Positions 16,991 through 23,187 of a DNA stretch of 23,374 nucleotides are shown here, piece by piece. The stretch is from positions 1 to 23,374 of the forward strand of contig CAYMAX010000021.1 in assembly GCA_964388595.1 (NCBI GenBank). Direction: 5' to 3'. Origin of the DNA: CAYMAX01 sp964388595 (GTDB taxonomy: Bacteria > Bacteroidota > Bacteroidia > Bacteroidales > UBA932). The notes below the pieces were generated by a model. It was not told the origin of the DNA. It saw nothing but the letters and a program-made list of their open reading frames with translations, and made no database searches. Each line of letters starts with the position of its first letter. The stretch's first letter is position 1. A program made the translations under genes and the position numbers.

Positions 16991-18118
16991 ATGAAACGGT
17001 TACTTCTTCTATCTGTCGCTGTAATCTCGCTTGTTTCTTGCCGGGATGTACATAACGGCAAGATCTCGCTAAGTCAAGATGCCATTCACGATACTCTGAT
17101 ATATGCCAGAAACCTGACCATCAAGCATTGTGAGGGTTACATCAAAGTCGACCTTCGAAATCCGTGGGACACTTTACAGCTGCTGACTACATATCTCTTG
17201 GTGGACCGCAATTCCCCTCTGCCGACAGACCTTCCGAAAGGGGAAATCATCAAAGTGCCGATTAAAAACATCATCTCTTATACTTATGTGCATTCTTCGG
17301 TAATCGAAGAGCTGGGAGCTGCAGATGATATTGTGGGAGTATGTGAGCCTCAGTATATCATCTCTCCGAAGGTTCGCGCCCGTGTAGATGCGGGAGAGAT
17401 AGCAGACCTCGGCCAGGCGACATCTCCCAATATTGAAAAGATTATTGCTTGTGGAGGGGAGATAATTATTGCTTCTCCATACGAAAATGTCGGGTTTGGA
17501 GTGGTTCAGAAGATAGGTATTCCCATCATTCAAGCTTCTGATTATATGGAAAGAGACCCTCTCGGTCGCACTGAGTGGATTCGTTTCTACGGATTGCTTC
17601 TCAGAAAGGAAGCGATGGCAGATTCGATTTTTCTTTCGACAGCGAATAGTTATAATAGCCTGAAAGAACTTTCCAAAAGTTCACCTACGCGTCCTAAACT
17701 TCTCACTGAGAGGAAATATGGGAGCACATGGTTTCTCCCGGGGGCTAAAAGTTATATGGTGAGGATGTACTCCGATGCAGGTGCCGAATATATTTTTAAC
17801 GATATCTCTTCAGAAGGGAGTGTTCCGATGTCTTTTGAAACTGTATTGGATCGTGCCATGCATGCTGATGTCTGGGTTATGAAGTATGATATGGATAGAG
17901 CGATGAGATATCAGGACTTGTTAGCAGAGAACCCTCTTTACGCAGAGTTTGATCCATTTAAAAATCACAATGTTTATACCTGCAACACTGTCACCACTCA
18001 GTATTATGGAGATATTATGTTGCATCCCGACTATATTTTAGCCGACCTGGTGTATATCTTTCATCCTGAGCTTCTAGAAGGTCATCAACTCAGGTACTAT
18101 CAGAAGATGGCCGAATAA
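16991..18118 (+). CDS. ABC-type substrate-binding lipoprotein (FecB/BtuF-like, iron or cobalamin class)
   Basis: A 375-residue periplasmic binding protein. The signal peptide ends in the lipobox LVSC, so Cys17 would be lipidated. The mature part follows the class III binding-protein plan: a first lobe around HSSVIEELGAADDIVGVCEP and ADLGQATSPNIEKIIACGGEIII, a long connecting helix near residues 200-230, then a second lobe (FLPGAKSYMVRMYSDAGAEYIF, YYGDIMLHPDYILADLVYIFHPE). These lobes are typical of proteins delivering siderophores, haem or corrinoids to FecCD/BtuC-type permeases. No permease or receptor gene is nearby, so the ligand is open. It follows lptB by 6 bases, and transcription from dnaX-lptB probably reads into it. 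The sequence downstream is the repeat and hairpin region. Confidence 0.88.
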   Translation: MKRLLLLSVAVISLVSCRDVHNGKISLSQDAIHDTLIYARNLTIKHCEGYIKVDLRNPWDTLQLLTTYLLVDRNSPLPTDLPKGEIIKVPIKNIISYTYVHSSVIEELGAADDIVGVCEPQYIISPKVRARVDAGEIADLGQATSPNIEKIIACGGEIIIASPYENVGFGVVQKIGIPIIQASDYMERDPLGRTEWIRFYGLLLRKEAMADSIFLSTANSYNSLKELSKSSPTRPKLLTERKYGSTWFLPGAKSYMVRMYSDAGAEYIFNDISSEGSVPMSFETVLDRAMHADVWVMKYDMDRAMRYQDLLAENPLYAEFDPFKNHNVYTCNTVTTQYYGDIMLHPDYILADLVYIFHPELLEGHQLRYYQKMAE

Positions 18119-18600
18119 ATTCTGGAGAATTGGGCCTGCGGCATTCCCCTGCCGCTGCGCATTCCCCTGCGCCTGCGGCAATCTATCCTTGGTTGCCCAC
18201 GGCAATTGATCATTGACCGCCCACGGCAATTGATTCTTCGAGGCTCGACTCTCCGCTCGCCAGTCTCAGAATTCAATTTGACGATGGGCCTCGAATGGCT
18301 TGATTGACTGACTGATTCGGCAATCTGTTCTTGGTTGCCCACGGCAATTGATTCTTCGAGGCTCGACTCTTCGCTCGCCAGTCTCAGAATTCAATTTGAC
18401 GATGGGCTGCAAATGGCTTGGTTGATTGGCGGGTGGGCTTGCGGGGATTGGGCTCGCTTCGCTGCGCATTCCCCTGCCGCTGCGCGGGGCGGGCTTGTGG
18501 GATTGGGCTCGCTTCGCTGCGCATTCCCCTGCCGCTGCGCGGGGCGGGCTTGCGGGGATTGGGCCTGCGGCATTCCCCTGCCGCTGCGCGGGGCGGGCTT
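18119..18600. repeat. GC-rich gene-free stretch built of reused repeat modules
   Basis: About 480 bases with no credible gene and far higher GC than the flanks. Modules seen: (A) a 71-bp unit at 18219-18289 and 18337-18407 with one mismatch, beginning GCCCA and ending TGGGC; (B) a 35-bp unit at 18176-18210 and 18318-18352 with a few mismatches, whose end overlaps the start of A; (C) a GC-rich unit of 56, 55 and 49 bp in tandem at 18435-18490, 18491-18545 and 18546-18594; (D) a 32-bp block at 18129-18160 identical to 18558-18589. Small palindromes sharing the loop TTCCCC occur in D. Open frames across it are a by-product of GC-richness. I cannot assign it to a named repeat family. Confidence 0.85.
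18138..18172. repeat. Two adjacent small palindromes with the same TTCCCC loop
   Basis: GCGGCA-TTCCCC-TGCCGC (18138-18155) is followed at once by GCGCA-TTCCCC-TGCGC (18157-18172). The stems differ but each is self-complementary, while the loop is the same. The first is repeated in the block at 18558-18589. Confidence 0.65.
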
Positions 18601-18610
18601 AAAAGCAATG

Positions 18611-18647
18611 AAAAAAGGGTTGCTTCTTCGAAGCGAACCCCTTTTTT
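18611..18647. terminator. First hairpin of a three-hairpin bidirectional terminator cluster
   Basis: A-run, GGGTT, GCTTC, three-base loop TTC, GAAGC, AACCC, T-run: about 16 base pairs with two single-base bulges. Because it starts with six A and ends with six T, it can act on transcripts from either side: the dnaX-lptB-binding-protein unit from the left or the tRNA-Ser unit from the right. Confidence 0.7.
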
Positions 18648-18697
18648 GTGCTAAAGGGCTTTTGAAAGCGAGCTTTCAACGCCCTTTGACACAAAAA
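18643..18697. terminator. Second, longest hairpin of the cluster
   Basis: The core (18653-18687) pairs AAAGGGC and TTGAAAGC with GCTTTCAA and GCCCTTT around a GA loop. It can be extended outward by TTTTTGTG (18643-18650) pairing with CACAAAAA (18690-18697), which competes with the T-run of the first hairpin and the A-run of the third. Confidence 0.65.
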
Positions 18698-18723
18698 GGC
18701 CCCGACTTGGTCGGAGCCTTTTT
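18693..18723. terminator. Third hairpin, likely terminator of the tRNA-Ser transcript
   Basis: AAAAAGGC, one mismatch, CCGAC, loop TTG, GTCGG, then GCCTTTTT. On the minus strand it begins 11 bases past the 3' end of the tRNA-Ser gene and also ends in a T-run, so it is well placed as that gene's terminator. Confidence 0.75.
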
Positions 18724-18734
18724 CATTGCTTTTG

Positions 18735-18822
18735 CGGAGAGAGGGGGATTCGAACCCCCGAAACCCTTTAGAGGTTTACACGCTTTCCAGGCGTGCCAGT
18801 TCAACCACTCCTGCATCTCTCC
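18735..18822 (-). tRNA. tRNA-Ser (anticodon GGA)
   Basis: On the minus strand, an 88-base class II tRNA including the discriminator. The acceptor stem GGAGAGA pairs with TCTCTCC (7 bp), followed by discriminator G as expected for tRNA-Ser. The anticodon arm CACGC-CTGGAAA-GCGTG gives anticodon GGA, reading UCC and UCU. A long variable arm (ACCTC...GGGT region) and a T-arm GGGGG-TTCGAAT-CCCCC are visible. CCA is not encoded. Its antisense gives a protein-like frame that should not be annotated. Confidence 0.95.
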
Positions 18823-18845
18823 AATGGTTTGAACTTTTGGGATTG

Positions 18846-18876
18846 CAAAAGTAATCAATATCATCACAAATCCAAA
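18846..18876 (-). promoter_or_regulatory. Promoter of tRNA-Ser (-33 and -7 elements)
   Basis: On the minus strand, TACTTTTG (18853-18846) matches TAnnTTTG exactly, and TTTG (18876-18873) lies 19 bases upstream of it, matching the Bacteroidota -33/-7 arrangement. The tRNA 5' end is 23 bases downstream of the -7 element. The tRNA therefore need not depend on read-through from the spt/reductase unit. Confidence 0.6.
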
Positions 18877-18884
18877 AAAAAGGA

Positions 18885-19703
18885 TTAGGCATATATCTTT
18901 CTGAGAAGAAATAGAAATAATCTGGTGGGAAGAATACGGGTGAGGAAACCAAAAAATTTGTAATCGATGCCGGGGATGACTACTGTGGACATGTGTTTGC
19001 GCTTGAGTTGACTGGATATTGCGTGGGCGACTTTTTCAGGGGGGACTCCGTTGATTTCGTCTTTTTCCATTTTTTTGATAGAGCGTTGAGCTGTCTCAAA
19101 GTATGGTGACTTCTCATTGTCCATCGCAGCGACATATTTTCTATTGGCTGTAAATCCTGTTTTCGTGTCACCGGGAAGAATGGAACAGCAGTCTATGCCA
19201 AAGGGGTGTAATTCTATTTTCATTACTTTGGTAAGATGCAGGATGGAGGACTTGACGGCAGAATAATATCCTTGAAATGGGATGGGGATGATTCCTGCTA
19301 CGGAGGAGAGAGTTATAATCTTGCCGAAGCCTTGCGTTCTGAGAAAAGGCAACACTGAACGAATAGTCTTGATGGTGCCGAAAAATGAGGTTTCAAATTG
19401 ATATCGTGCCTCTTCGATGGTGGTGTCTTCCACAGCTCCCGCAATTCCGTTTCCTGCGTTGCAAATGACCGCATCAATTCGTTTTTCCGCAGAAACTATA
19501 TTATTTACAGCACTTTGCAACTGTGCTTCGTCGTTGATATCAAGCTGCAGAGAGATTAGTTTTCCTCCGGAAGAAGGGTATTCGACATTTTCTCCTCCCC
19601 TTCTGGATGCTGCATATACTGTATATCCTTCAGTAGCAAGAAGTTTGGCAGTAGCAAGTCCGATACCTGAGCTACCACCGGTTATGAAAACTATCCCTTT
19701 CAT
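18885..19703 (-). CDS. Short-chain dehydrogenase/reductase, probable 3-ketodihydrosphingosine reductase
   Basis: A 272-residue classical SDR. The cofactor motif TGGSSGIG is at 8-15, NAG at 82-84, catalytic Ser134 and the Y147-xxx-K151 pair follow at standard spacing. The Arg-Arg after the second strand (AASRR, 31-35) favours NADPH. The last 25 residues (FFGFLTRILPTRLFLFLLRKIY) are hydrophobic and basic and could tether the enzyme to the membrane. The gene overlaps the end of the serine palmitoyltransferase gene by 4 bases (ATGA). Since the transferase makes 3-ketodihydrosphingosine, a coupled SDR most likely reduces it to dihydrosphingosine. This functional call is an inference from context; the family assignment itself is firm. 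The fold could equally serve another keto-lipid. Confidence 0.88.
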   Translation of the reverse strand: MKGIVFITGGSSGIGLATAKLLATEGYTVYAASRRGGENVEYPSSGGKLISLQLDINDEAQLQSAVNNIVSAEKRIDAVICNAGNGIAGAVEDTTIEEARYQFETSFFGTIKTIRSVLPFLRTQGFGKIITLSSVAGIIPIPFQGYYSAVKSSILHLTKVMKIELHPFGIDCCSILPGDTKTGFTANRKYVAAMDNEKSPYFETAQRSIKKMEKDEINGVPPEKVAHAISSQLKRKHMSTVVIPGIDYKFFGFLTRILPTRLFLFLLRKIYA

Positions 19704-20893
19704 TTGATGATATCGTACTTTTTGAAGATTTTTTCAATGGCTTCAACAGCACGATCAACTTGGTCTTTGGTATGGGTGGCCATCAGCGAAAAACGAATGA
19801 GAGAATCTGTGGGAGCTACTGCTGGAGAAATAACAGGATTGACAAAAATGCCATCCTCCATCAGGTCCCGAGTTACTAAGAAAGTCTTGTCGTTGTCGCG
19901 TATGAAGAGTGGGATAATGGGGCTGCTTGTGTTTCCTATCTCTGCACCTATGCGTCTGAAATTATCCAAAGCGTAATATGTGATATCCCACAGGTTCTGA
20001 ATCCTTTCCGGTTCGTTCATCATGATGTCAAGAGCTGCATTGGCTGCTCCGATGGCACCAGGGGTGGCACTTGCACTGAAAATATAAGAACGTGCATTGT
20101 GCCTGATGTAATTGGCTATGGTCGAATCGGTGGCAATAAATCCACCAAGTGAAGCGAGTGATTTGCTGAAAGTACCCATTATCAGGTCAACCTTTTTGGT
20201 GAGACCGAAATAGTTGCATATACCTGCTCCATTCTTCCCAAACACGCCAAAACTATGCGCTTCGTCCACCATAATGGATGCTTGATATTTATGTGCAAGT
20301 TCAACAATCTCGGGCAGTGGAGCGATGTCTCCTTCCATACTGAAAACCCCGTCGAATACTATGAGTTTAACCTTATTGCGAGGACAGCGCTTGAGCACTT
20401 TCTCAAGAGATTCTACGTCGTTGTGTTTGTATTTATAAGTAGTTGAGAAAGACAGGCGTCTTCCCTCTATGATGGATGCATGGTCAGATTCGTCAAGAAT
20501 AATAAAATCTCCTCTGCCTGTGAGACATGATACTACTCCGAGGTTGACTTGAAATCCGGTGGAGAAAACGATAGCTTCTTCCTTTCCAACGAATTTGGCA
20601 ATTTTATGCTCCAACTCCTCGTGAATGGAGAGTGTACCATTTAGAAAACGAGACCCGGCGCATCCTGTGCCATATTTTTTAGTAGCTTCTACAGCCGCTT
20701 CAATTATTTTGGGATGATTGGTCAGACCGAGGTAAGAATTAGAACCGAACATTAGCACTTTCTTCCCATTGATTATCACTTCTGTGTTCTGTTCACTCGA
20801 GATGGGTCTGAAATAGGGATAAATGTTGTTCTCTTTTAATTTTTGGGGGATGTCAAAGGTTTTGAGTTTGTCGTCCAATAGGTTTTTGTACAT
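19700..20893 (-). CDS. spt: Serine palmitoyltransferase
   Basis: A 397-residue PLP enzyme of the alpha-oxoamine synthase family. It would condense L-serine with palmitoyl-CoA (or a related acyl-CoA) to 3-ketodihydrosphingosine, the committed step of sphingolipid synthesis. The PLP lysine is Lys244 in GTFSKS; His138, Asp210 and His213 have exactly the relative spacing of the Sphingomonas enzyme's His159, Asp231, His234 and Lys265. The N-terminal block KKVLMFGSNSYLGLTNHP and the RSYIFSASATP stretch agree with what I recall of Bacteroides SPT. Relatives such as glycine C-acetyltransferase (Kbl) and BioF are the alternatives, but the Bacteroidota-like sequence and the coupled reductase favour SPT. 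It is soluble, starts at the ATG at 20893, and is transcribed divergently from the SPFH gene. Confidence 0.9.
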   Translation of the reverse strand: MYKNLLDDKLKTFDIPQKLKENNIYPYFRPISSEQNTEVIINGKKVLMFGSNSYLGLTNHPKIIEAAVEATKKYGTGCAGSRFLNGTLSIHEELEHKIAKFVGKEEAIVFSTGFQVNLGVVSCLTGRGDFIILDESDHASIIEGRRLSFSTTYKYKHNDVESLEKVLKRCPRNKVKLIVFDGVFSMEGDIAPLPEIVELAHKYQASIMVDEAHSFGVFGKNGAGICNYFGLTKKVDLIMGTFSKSLASLGGFIATDSTIANYIRHNARSYIFSASATPGAIGAANAALDIMMNEPERIQNLWDITYYALDNFRRIGAEIGNTSSPIIPLFIRDNDKTFLVTRDLMEDGIFVNPVISPAVAPTDSLIRFSLMATHTKDQVDRAVEAIEKIFKKYDIIK

Positions 20894-20917
20894 CGTGGTG
20901 TTTTAGTAAAATCGTAG

Positions 20918-20925
20918 CAAATATA
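20918..20925 (-). promoter_or_regulatory. -7 promoter element for spt and the reductase
   Basis: On the minus strand this reads TATATTTG, an exact TAnnTTTG match 24 bases before the start codon at 20893. It is 29 bases from the divergent -7 element of the SPFH gene, so the two promoters are back to back. Confidence 0.6.
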
Positions 20926-20932
20926 ATAGTTT

Positions 20933-20962
20933 TTTGATTTAATTAATATTGTATTACCTTTG
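20933..20962 (+). promoter_or_regulatory. Promoter of the SPFH/Arc unit (-33 and -7 elements)
   Basis: TTTG at 20933-20936 and TACCTTTG at 20955-20962 are separated by 18 bases, matching the Bacteroidota promoter pattern. The ATG at 20996 follows 33 bases after the -7 element. Confidence 0.65.
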
Positions 20963-20995
20963 TGCTATCAAAATAATATCATTATAATAATAGAG

Positions 20996-21922
20996 ATGGA
21001 AAATAAAGAATTCACTTTCAAAGGATGCAATATTAATGGATTTTTAATGTTGTTTATCTTATTATTGCTATTGGCACAATTCCCATTTTGTTTGTATTAT
21101 GACATCGTGCCTGTTTTTAGCGCATTTATAGCATTTTGTGCATTTATATCTTTTTTTGGTTTGGTGATGCTGGAACCAAATCAAGCTCGCGCAATGCTCT
21201 TTTTTGGTAAATACCGCGGTACCTATACAAAAACAGGTCTTCGCTGGGTAAATCCATTTCTTACAAAGAGAGCGGTATCTCTTCGTGCTCGCAATCTAAA
21301 CGTAAATCCTATCAAGGTCAATGATAAGAATGGTAATCCTATCCTTATAGGACTTGTCCTGGTCTGGAAAGTCAACAACATATATAAAGCACTCTTTGAT
21401 ATTGACTCCCAGGTCATTTCAACAAACAATAAGGGTCAGATAGTCACAAGTGCCAATCTGAGAATGAATGCTTTCGAAGATTTTGTCAGGGTACAAAGCG
21501 ATGCTGCTCTCAGACAAGTTGCTGGATTATATGCATATGATACGCTTGGTGATGAGAAGGAACTCACTCTACGCGAAGGTGGGAATGAGATAAATCAACA
21601 ATTGGAAGACAAACTTAATGAACGCCTCTCCATGGCAGGGATAGAGGTAATAGAGGCACGATTGAATTATCTTGCCTATGCACCTGAAATCGCAGCTGTA
21701 ATGCTCCGCCGTCAACAAGCCGAAGCTATTATTGCCGCACGTGAAAAGATCGTGGAAGGTGCTGTCACAATGGTTAAAATGGCTCTCGATGAACTTGCTG
21801 AGAAAAATGTTGTAGAATTGGATGATGACAAGAAAGCTGCCATGGTCAGCAATCTTCTAGTGGTCCTGTGTGCAGATGAATCTGCATCTCCTGTAATAAA
21901 TACAGGCACTTTGCATCAGTAA
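20996..21922 (+). CDS. SPFH/Band 7 (flotillin/prohibitin-like) membrane protein
   Basis: A 308-residue SPFH-domain protein. The ATG at 20996 is used; the frame runs further back only into the promoter. Two hydrophobic helices (about 14-33 and 37-57) anchor it, followed by the SPFH domain (about 60-230) with the family start EPNQARAMLFFGKYRGT, the strand pair ILIGLVLVWKV, and EVIEARLNYLAYAPEIAAVMLRRQQAEAII leading into the C-terminal helical part. Such proteins form large membrane-bound cages or microdomains and often associate with proteases or other membrane complexes. No NfeD-type partner is encoded beside it; instead a 55-residue Arc-type protein follows after 4 bases, an arrangement that suggests the two are expressed together. 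Confidence 0.92.
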   Translation: MENKEFTFKGCNINGFLMLFILLLLLAQFPFCLYYDIVPVFSAFIAFCAFISFFGLVMLEPNQARAMLFFGKYRGTYTKTGLRWVNPFLTKRAVSLRARNLNVNPIKVNDKNGNPILIGLVLVWKVNNIYKALFDIDSQVISTNNKGQIVTSANLRMNAFEDFVRVQSDAALRQVAGLYAYDTLGDEKELTLREGGNEINQQLEDKLNERLSMAGIEVIEARLNYLAYAPEIAAVMLRRQQAEAIIAAREKIVEGAVTMVKMALDELAEKNVVELDDDKKAAMVSNLLVVLCADESASPVINTGTLHQ

Positions 21923-21926
21923 CATC

Positions 21927-22094
21927 ATGAGTAAGGAATCTGACCAAAACAAAAGTTTTCTTCTGAGAATAAATTCATCCACGTTGGAGGCCGTTGAGAA
22001 GTGGGCTGCTGACGAGTTTAGGAGTGTTAACGGCCAACTTCAGTGGATAATTGAAGATTCACTAAGAAGAGAAAAAAGAAAAGTCAACTCTTAA
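21927..22094 (+). CDS. Arc/ribbon-helix-helix family small DNA-binding protein
   Basis: A 55-residue protein. It has the ribbon-helix-helix layout: strand SFLLRINSST (10-19), helix LEAVEKWAADEF (20-31), turn SVNGQ, and second helix LQWIIEDSLRREKRK (38-52). This resembles Arc-type repressors and antitoxins that bind DNA as dimers through the strand. It starts 4 bases after the SPFH stop codon, so it is certainly in the same transcript. It could repress its own operon, or act with the membrane protein; neither can be shown here. No classical toxin gene is adjacent. Confidence 0.85.
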   Translation: MSKESDQNKSFLLRINSSTLEAVEKWAADEFRSVNGQLQWIIEDSLRREKRKVNS

Positions 22095-22098
22095 CCTT

Positions 22099-22374
22099 AT
22101 GGGCATTCAGCGCTGCAATCCCGGCGGAGATGTCATCAAAACACTGAGTATCGGCATTGGGGAAATGGGATTGTTATCACTTTTTGAGCAGGCCGATAAC
22201 AATGAAAAAATAACCGTTACAAATATGATAAACGGGAATGTTTTTTCATGGGCAGAATTTAAGGTAAGTATACAAAAACTCTACATTACCCGGACCGGTA
22301 TCTGTATCTCAGTCAGATATTCAGATTCATTCTCTTTGTTCCAAGGACCATCTATATATGAGAAACGCGGATGA
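22099..22374 (+). CDS. Possible small protein of unknown function (doubtful)
   Basis: A 91-codon frame starting 4 bases after the Arc-type gene. The first 60 residues (MGIQRCNPGG..., then LSIGIGEMGLLSLFEQ and NGNVFSWAEFK) look like ordinary protein with balanced composition. The last 31 codons run antisense through the 3' end of the MerR/GyrI gene, a 94-bp convergent overlap that is unusually long. It may be a genuine short gene, or the start of a gene whose original end was lost when the neighbour arrived. I do not recognise any family. Confidence 0.3.
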   Translation: MGIQRCNPGGDVIKTLSIGIGEMGLLSLFEQADNNEKITVTNMINGNVFSWAEFKVSIQKLYITRTGICISVRYSDSFSLFQGPSIYEKRG

Positions 22375-23111
22375 TCAATGATGTGATAACTATTTTTCTC
22401 AATGTAGTTCATAAGGAGTGTCATAGATTGTTGAAAATTGTTGTAGCTCCCAATATGACGGATACAAACTGCTATTTTCACTTCAGGCACTTTTTTACAT
22501 TTCAAAGAATCAGATTCCTGAAAAGATTTATCGACAGCTTCACAATACTCAACATCAATATCTTTCTCTCTGTGCTCTTTATCATGCTCCACAGTGTAAC
22601 AATAGGAGACATCTTTACAAGTGCAGCCACATCTTTCCATTTCAGGTCCGATAACTCGGTAACACAGATAAGACAACTCGTCGTAATCTTTGATAACTTT
22701 TCTGTAGCTTGCGACAATGACAGCAGGTAACGTTTTAATAAATACTTTTTCCATTTTAGTCCCTTTTTTCAGAGAATTTTCCAAGTCACTCAATTCGTCT
22801 AGTTGCCATTTTACAACTTTTTGTTCGTCTTTACATTCCTTTATCTTTTTCAGAATAATATCTGAAGAAGGTACTTCAAGACCATCATCAAACATATTTC
22901 GTATCTCTTCCAAAGAGAAGCGCAAACGCTTAAGATAGAGAATGGTACTTAATTTCTAAAATTGAGATGCATCATAATAACGGTACCCTGTCCATTCGTC
23001 CACTTCATTGGGGCACAGCAATCCGATTGCTTCATAGTGCCGAAGAGTTTTTACCGTAATACGATTGAGCTTTGAAAATTCTCCGATTTTAAATTTGTTG
23101 TTAGTGTTCAT
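22281..23111 (-). pseudogene. MerR-family regulator with GyrI-like effector domain, interrupted by an in-frame TAG
   Basis: From the ATG at 23111 the frame encodes a MerR N-terminal winged helix (FKIGEFSKLNRITVKTLR, HYEAIGLL, YRYYDASQF). At codon 52 (22956-22958) it hits TAG, then continues in the same frame with KLSTILYLKRLRFSLEEIR, the expected second half of the MerR DNA-binding domain. A coiled dimerisation helix follows and then a GyrI-like ligand-binding domain (about 120-276, ending in LTEIQIPV). Restored length would be 276 residues, normal for the class. One C-to-T change (CAG to TAG) explains the interruption. A TTG at 22925 might allow a restart giving only the rear part. The effector domain has a CGCTC cluster (Cys161, 163, 165). 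The gene's own terminator is also TAG. Whether it is dead, suppressed or a sequencing error is open. Confidence 0.8.
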
Positions 23112-23128
23112 TACTGTAGACCTTCGCG

Positions 23129-23156
23129 ATAGTTTACAGATGCAAAGATATACTAT
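23129..23156. promoter_or_regulatory. Candidate operator dyad over the MerR gene's promoter
   Basis: ATAGTTTA (23129-23136), 12 bases, then TATACTAT (23149-23156) form an inverted repeat with one mismatch. It overlaps the -7 element on the minus strand, a position suited to autoregulation by the MerR protein. Confidence 0.4.
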
Positions 23157-23176
23157 GACCTAAGGGACGAGTCAAA
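23143..23176 (-). promoter_or_regulatory. Promoter of the MerR-type gene
   Basis: On the minus strand TATCTTTG (23150-23143) matches TAnnTTTG exactly, and TTTG (23176-23173) lies 22 bases upstream. The start codon at 23111 is 31 bases after the -7 element. Confidence 0.5.
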
Positions 23177-23187
23177 TTTTTTTGAGT

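Larger units (their letters stand above)
18601..18733. repeat. Perfect 15-bp inverted repeat enclosing the hairpin cluster
   Basis: AAAAGCAATGAAAAA (18601-18615) and TTTTTCATTGCTTTT (18719-18733) are exact reverse complements. They flank the three hairpins and share their outermost A and T runs with the first and third hairpin, so the enclosed 133 bases could fold either as three separate hairpins or as one multi-branched structure closed by this stem. Confidence 0.8.

Noticed and set aside
18119..18600. A CRISPR array
   Set aside because: Repeat units are 32-71 bp, vary in length and abut or overlap; there are no unique spacers of constant length and no cas genes.
18100..18608. Several minus-strand open frames of 60-80 codons rich in Arg, Pro and Gln over the repeats
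   Set aside because: They are translations of the GC-rich repeats in alternative frames, and they repeat the same peptide because the DNA repeats.
18335..18832. A 165-codon plus-strand open frame through the repeat region and the tRNA
   Set aside because: It consists of repeat units, the hairpin cluster and the antisense of tRNA-Ser (giving the typical spurious GGFEPPK peptide); no start context and no protein-like composition.
18676..18867. A 63-codon minus-strand frame across the tRNA-Ser gene
   Set aside because: Most of it is the tRNA itself and the terminator; there is no room for a separate gene.
21927..22374. A toxin-antitoxin pair formed by the Arc-type protein and the following frame
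   Set aside because: The second frame has no recognisable toxin motif and is itself doubtful; the Arc-type gene is coupled to the SPFH gene instead.
22281..22925. A separate GyrI-like gene starting at the TTG at 22925
   Set aside because: The same frame continues upstream through one TAG into a perfect MerR N-terminus and promoter, so a single interrupted gene explains it better; a TTG restart is only a possibility.
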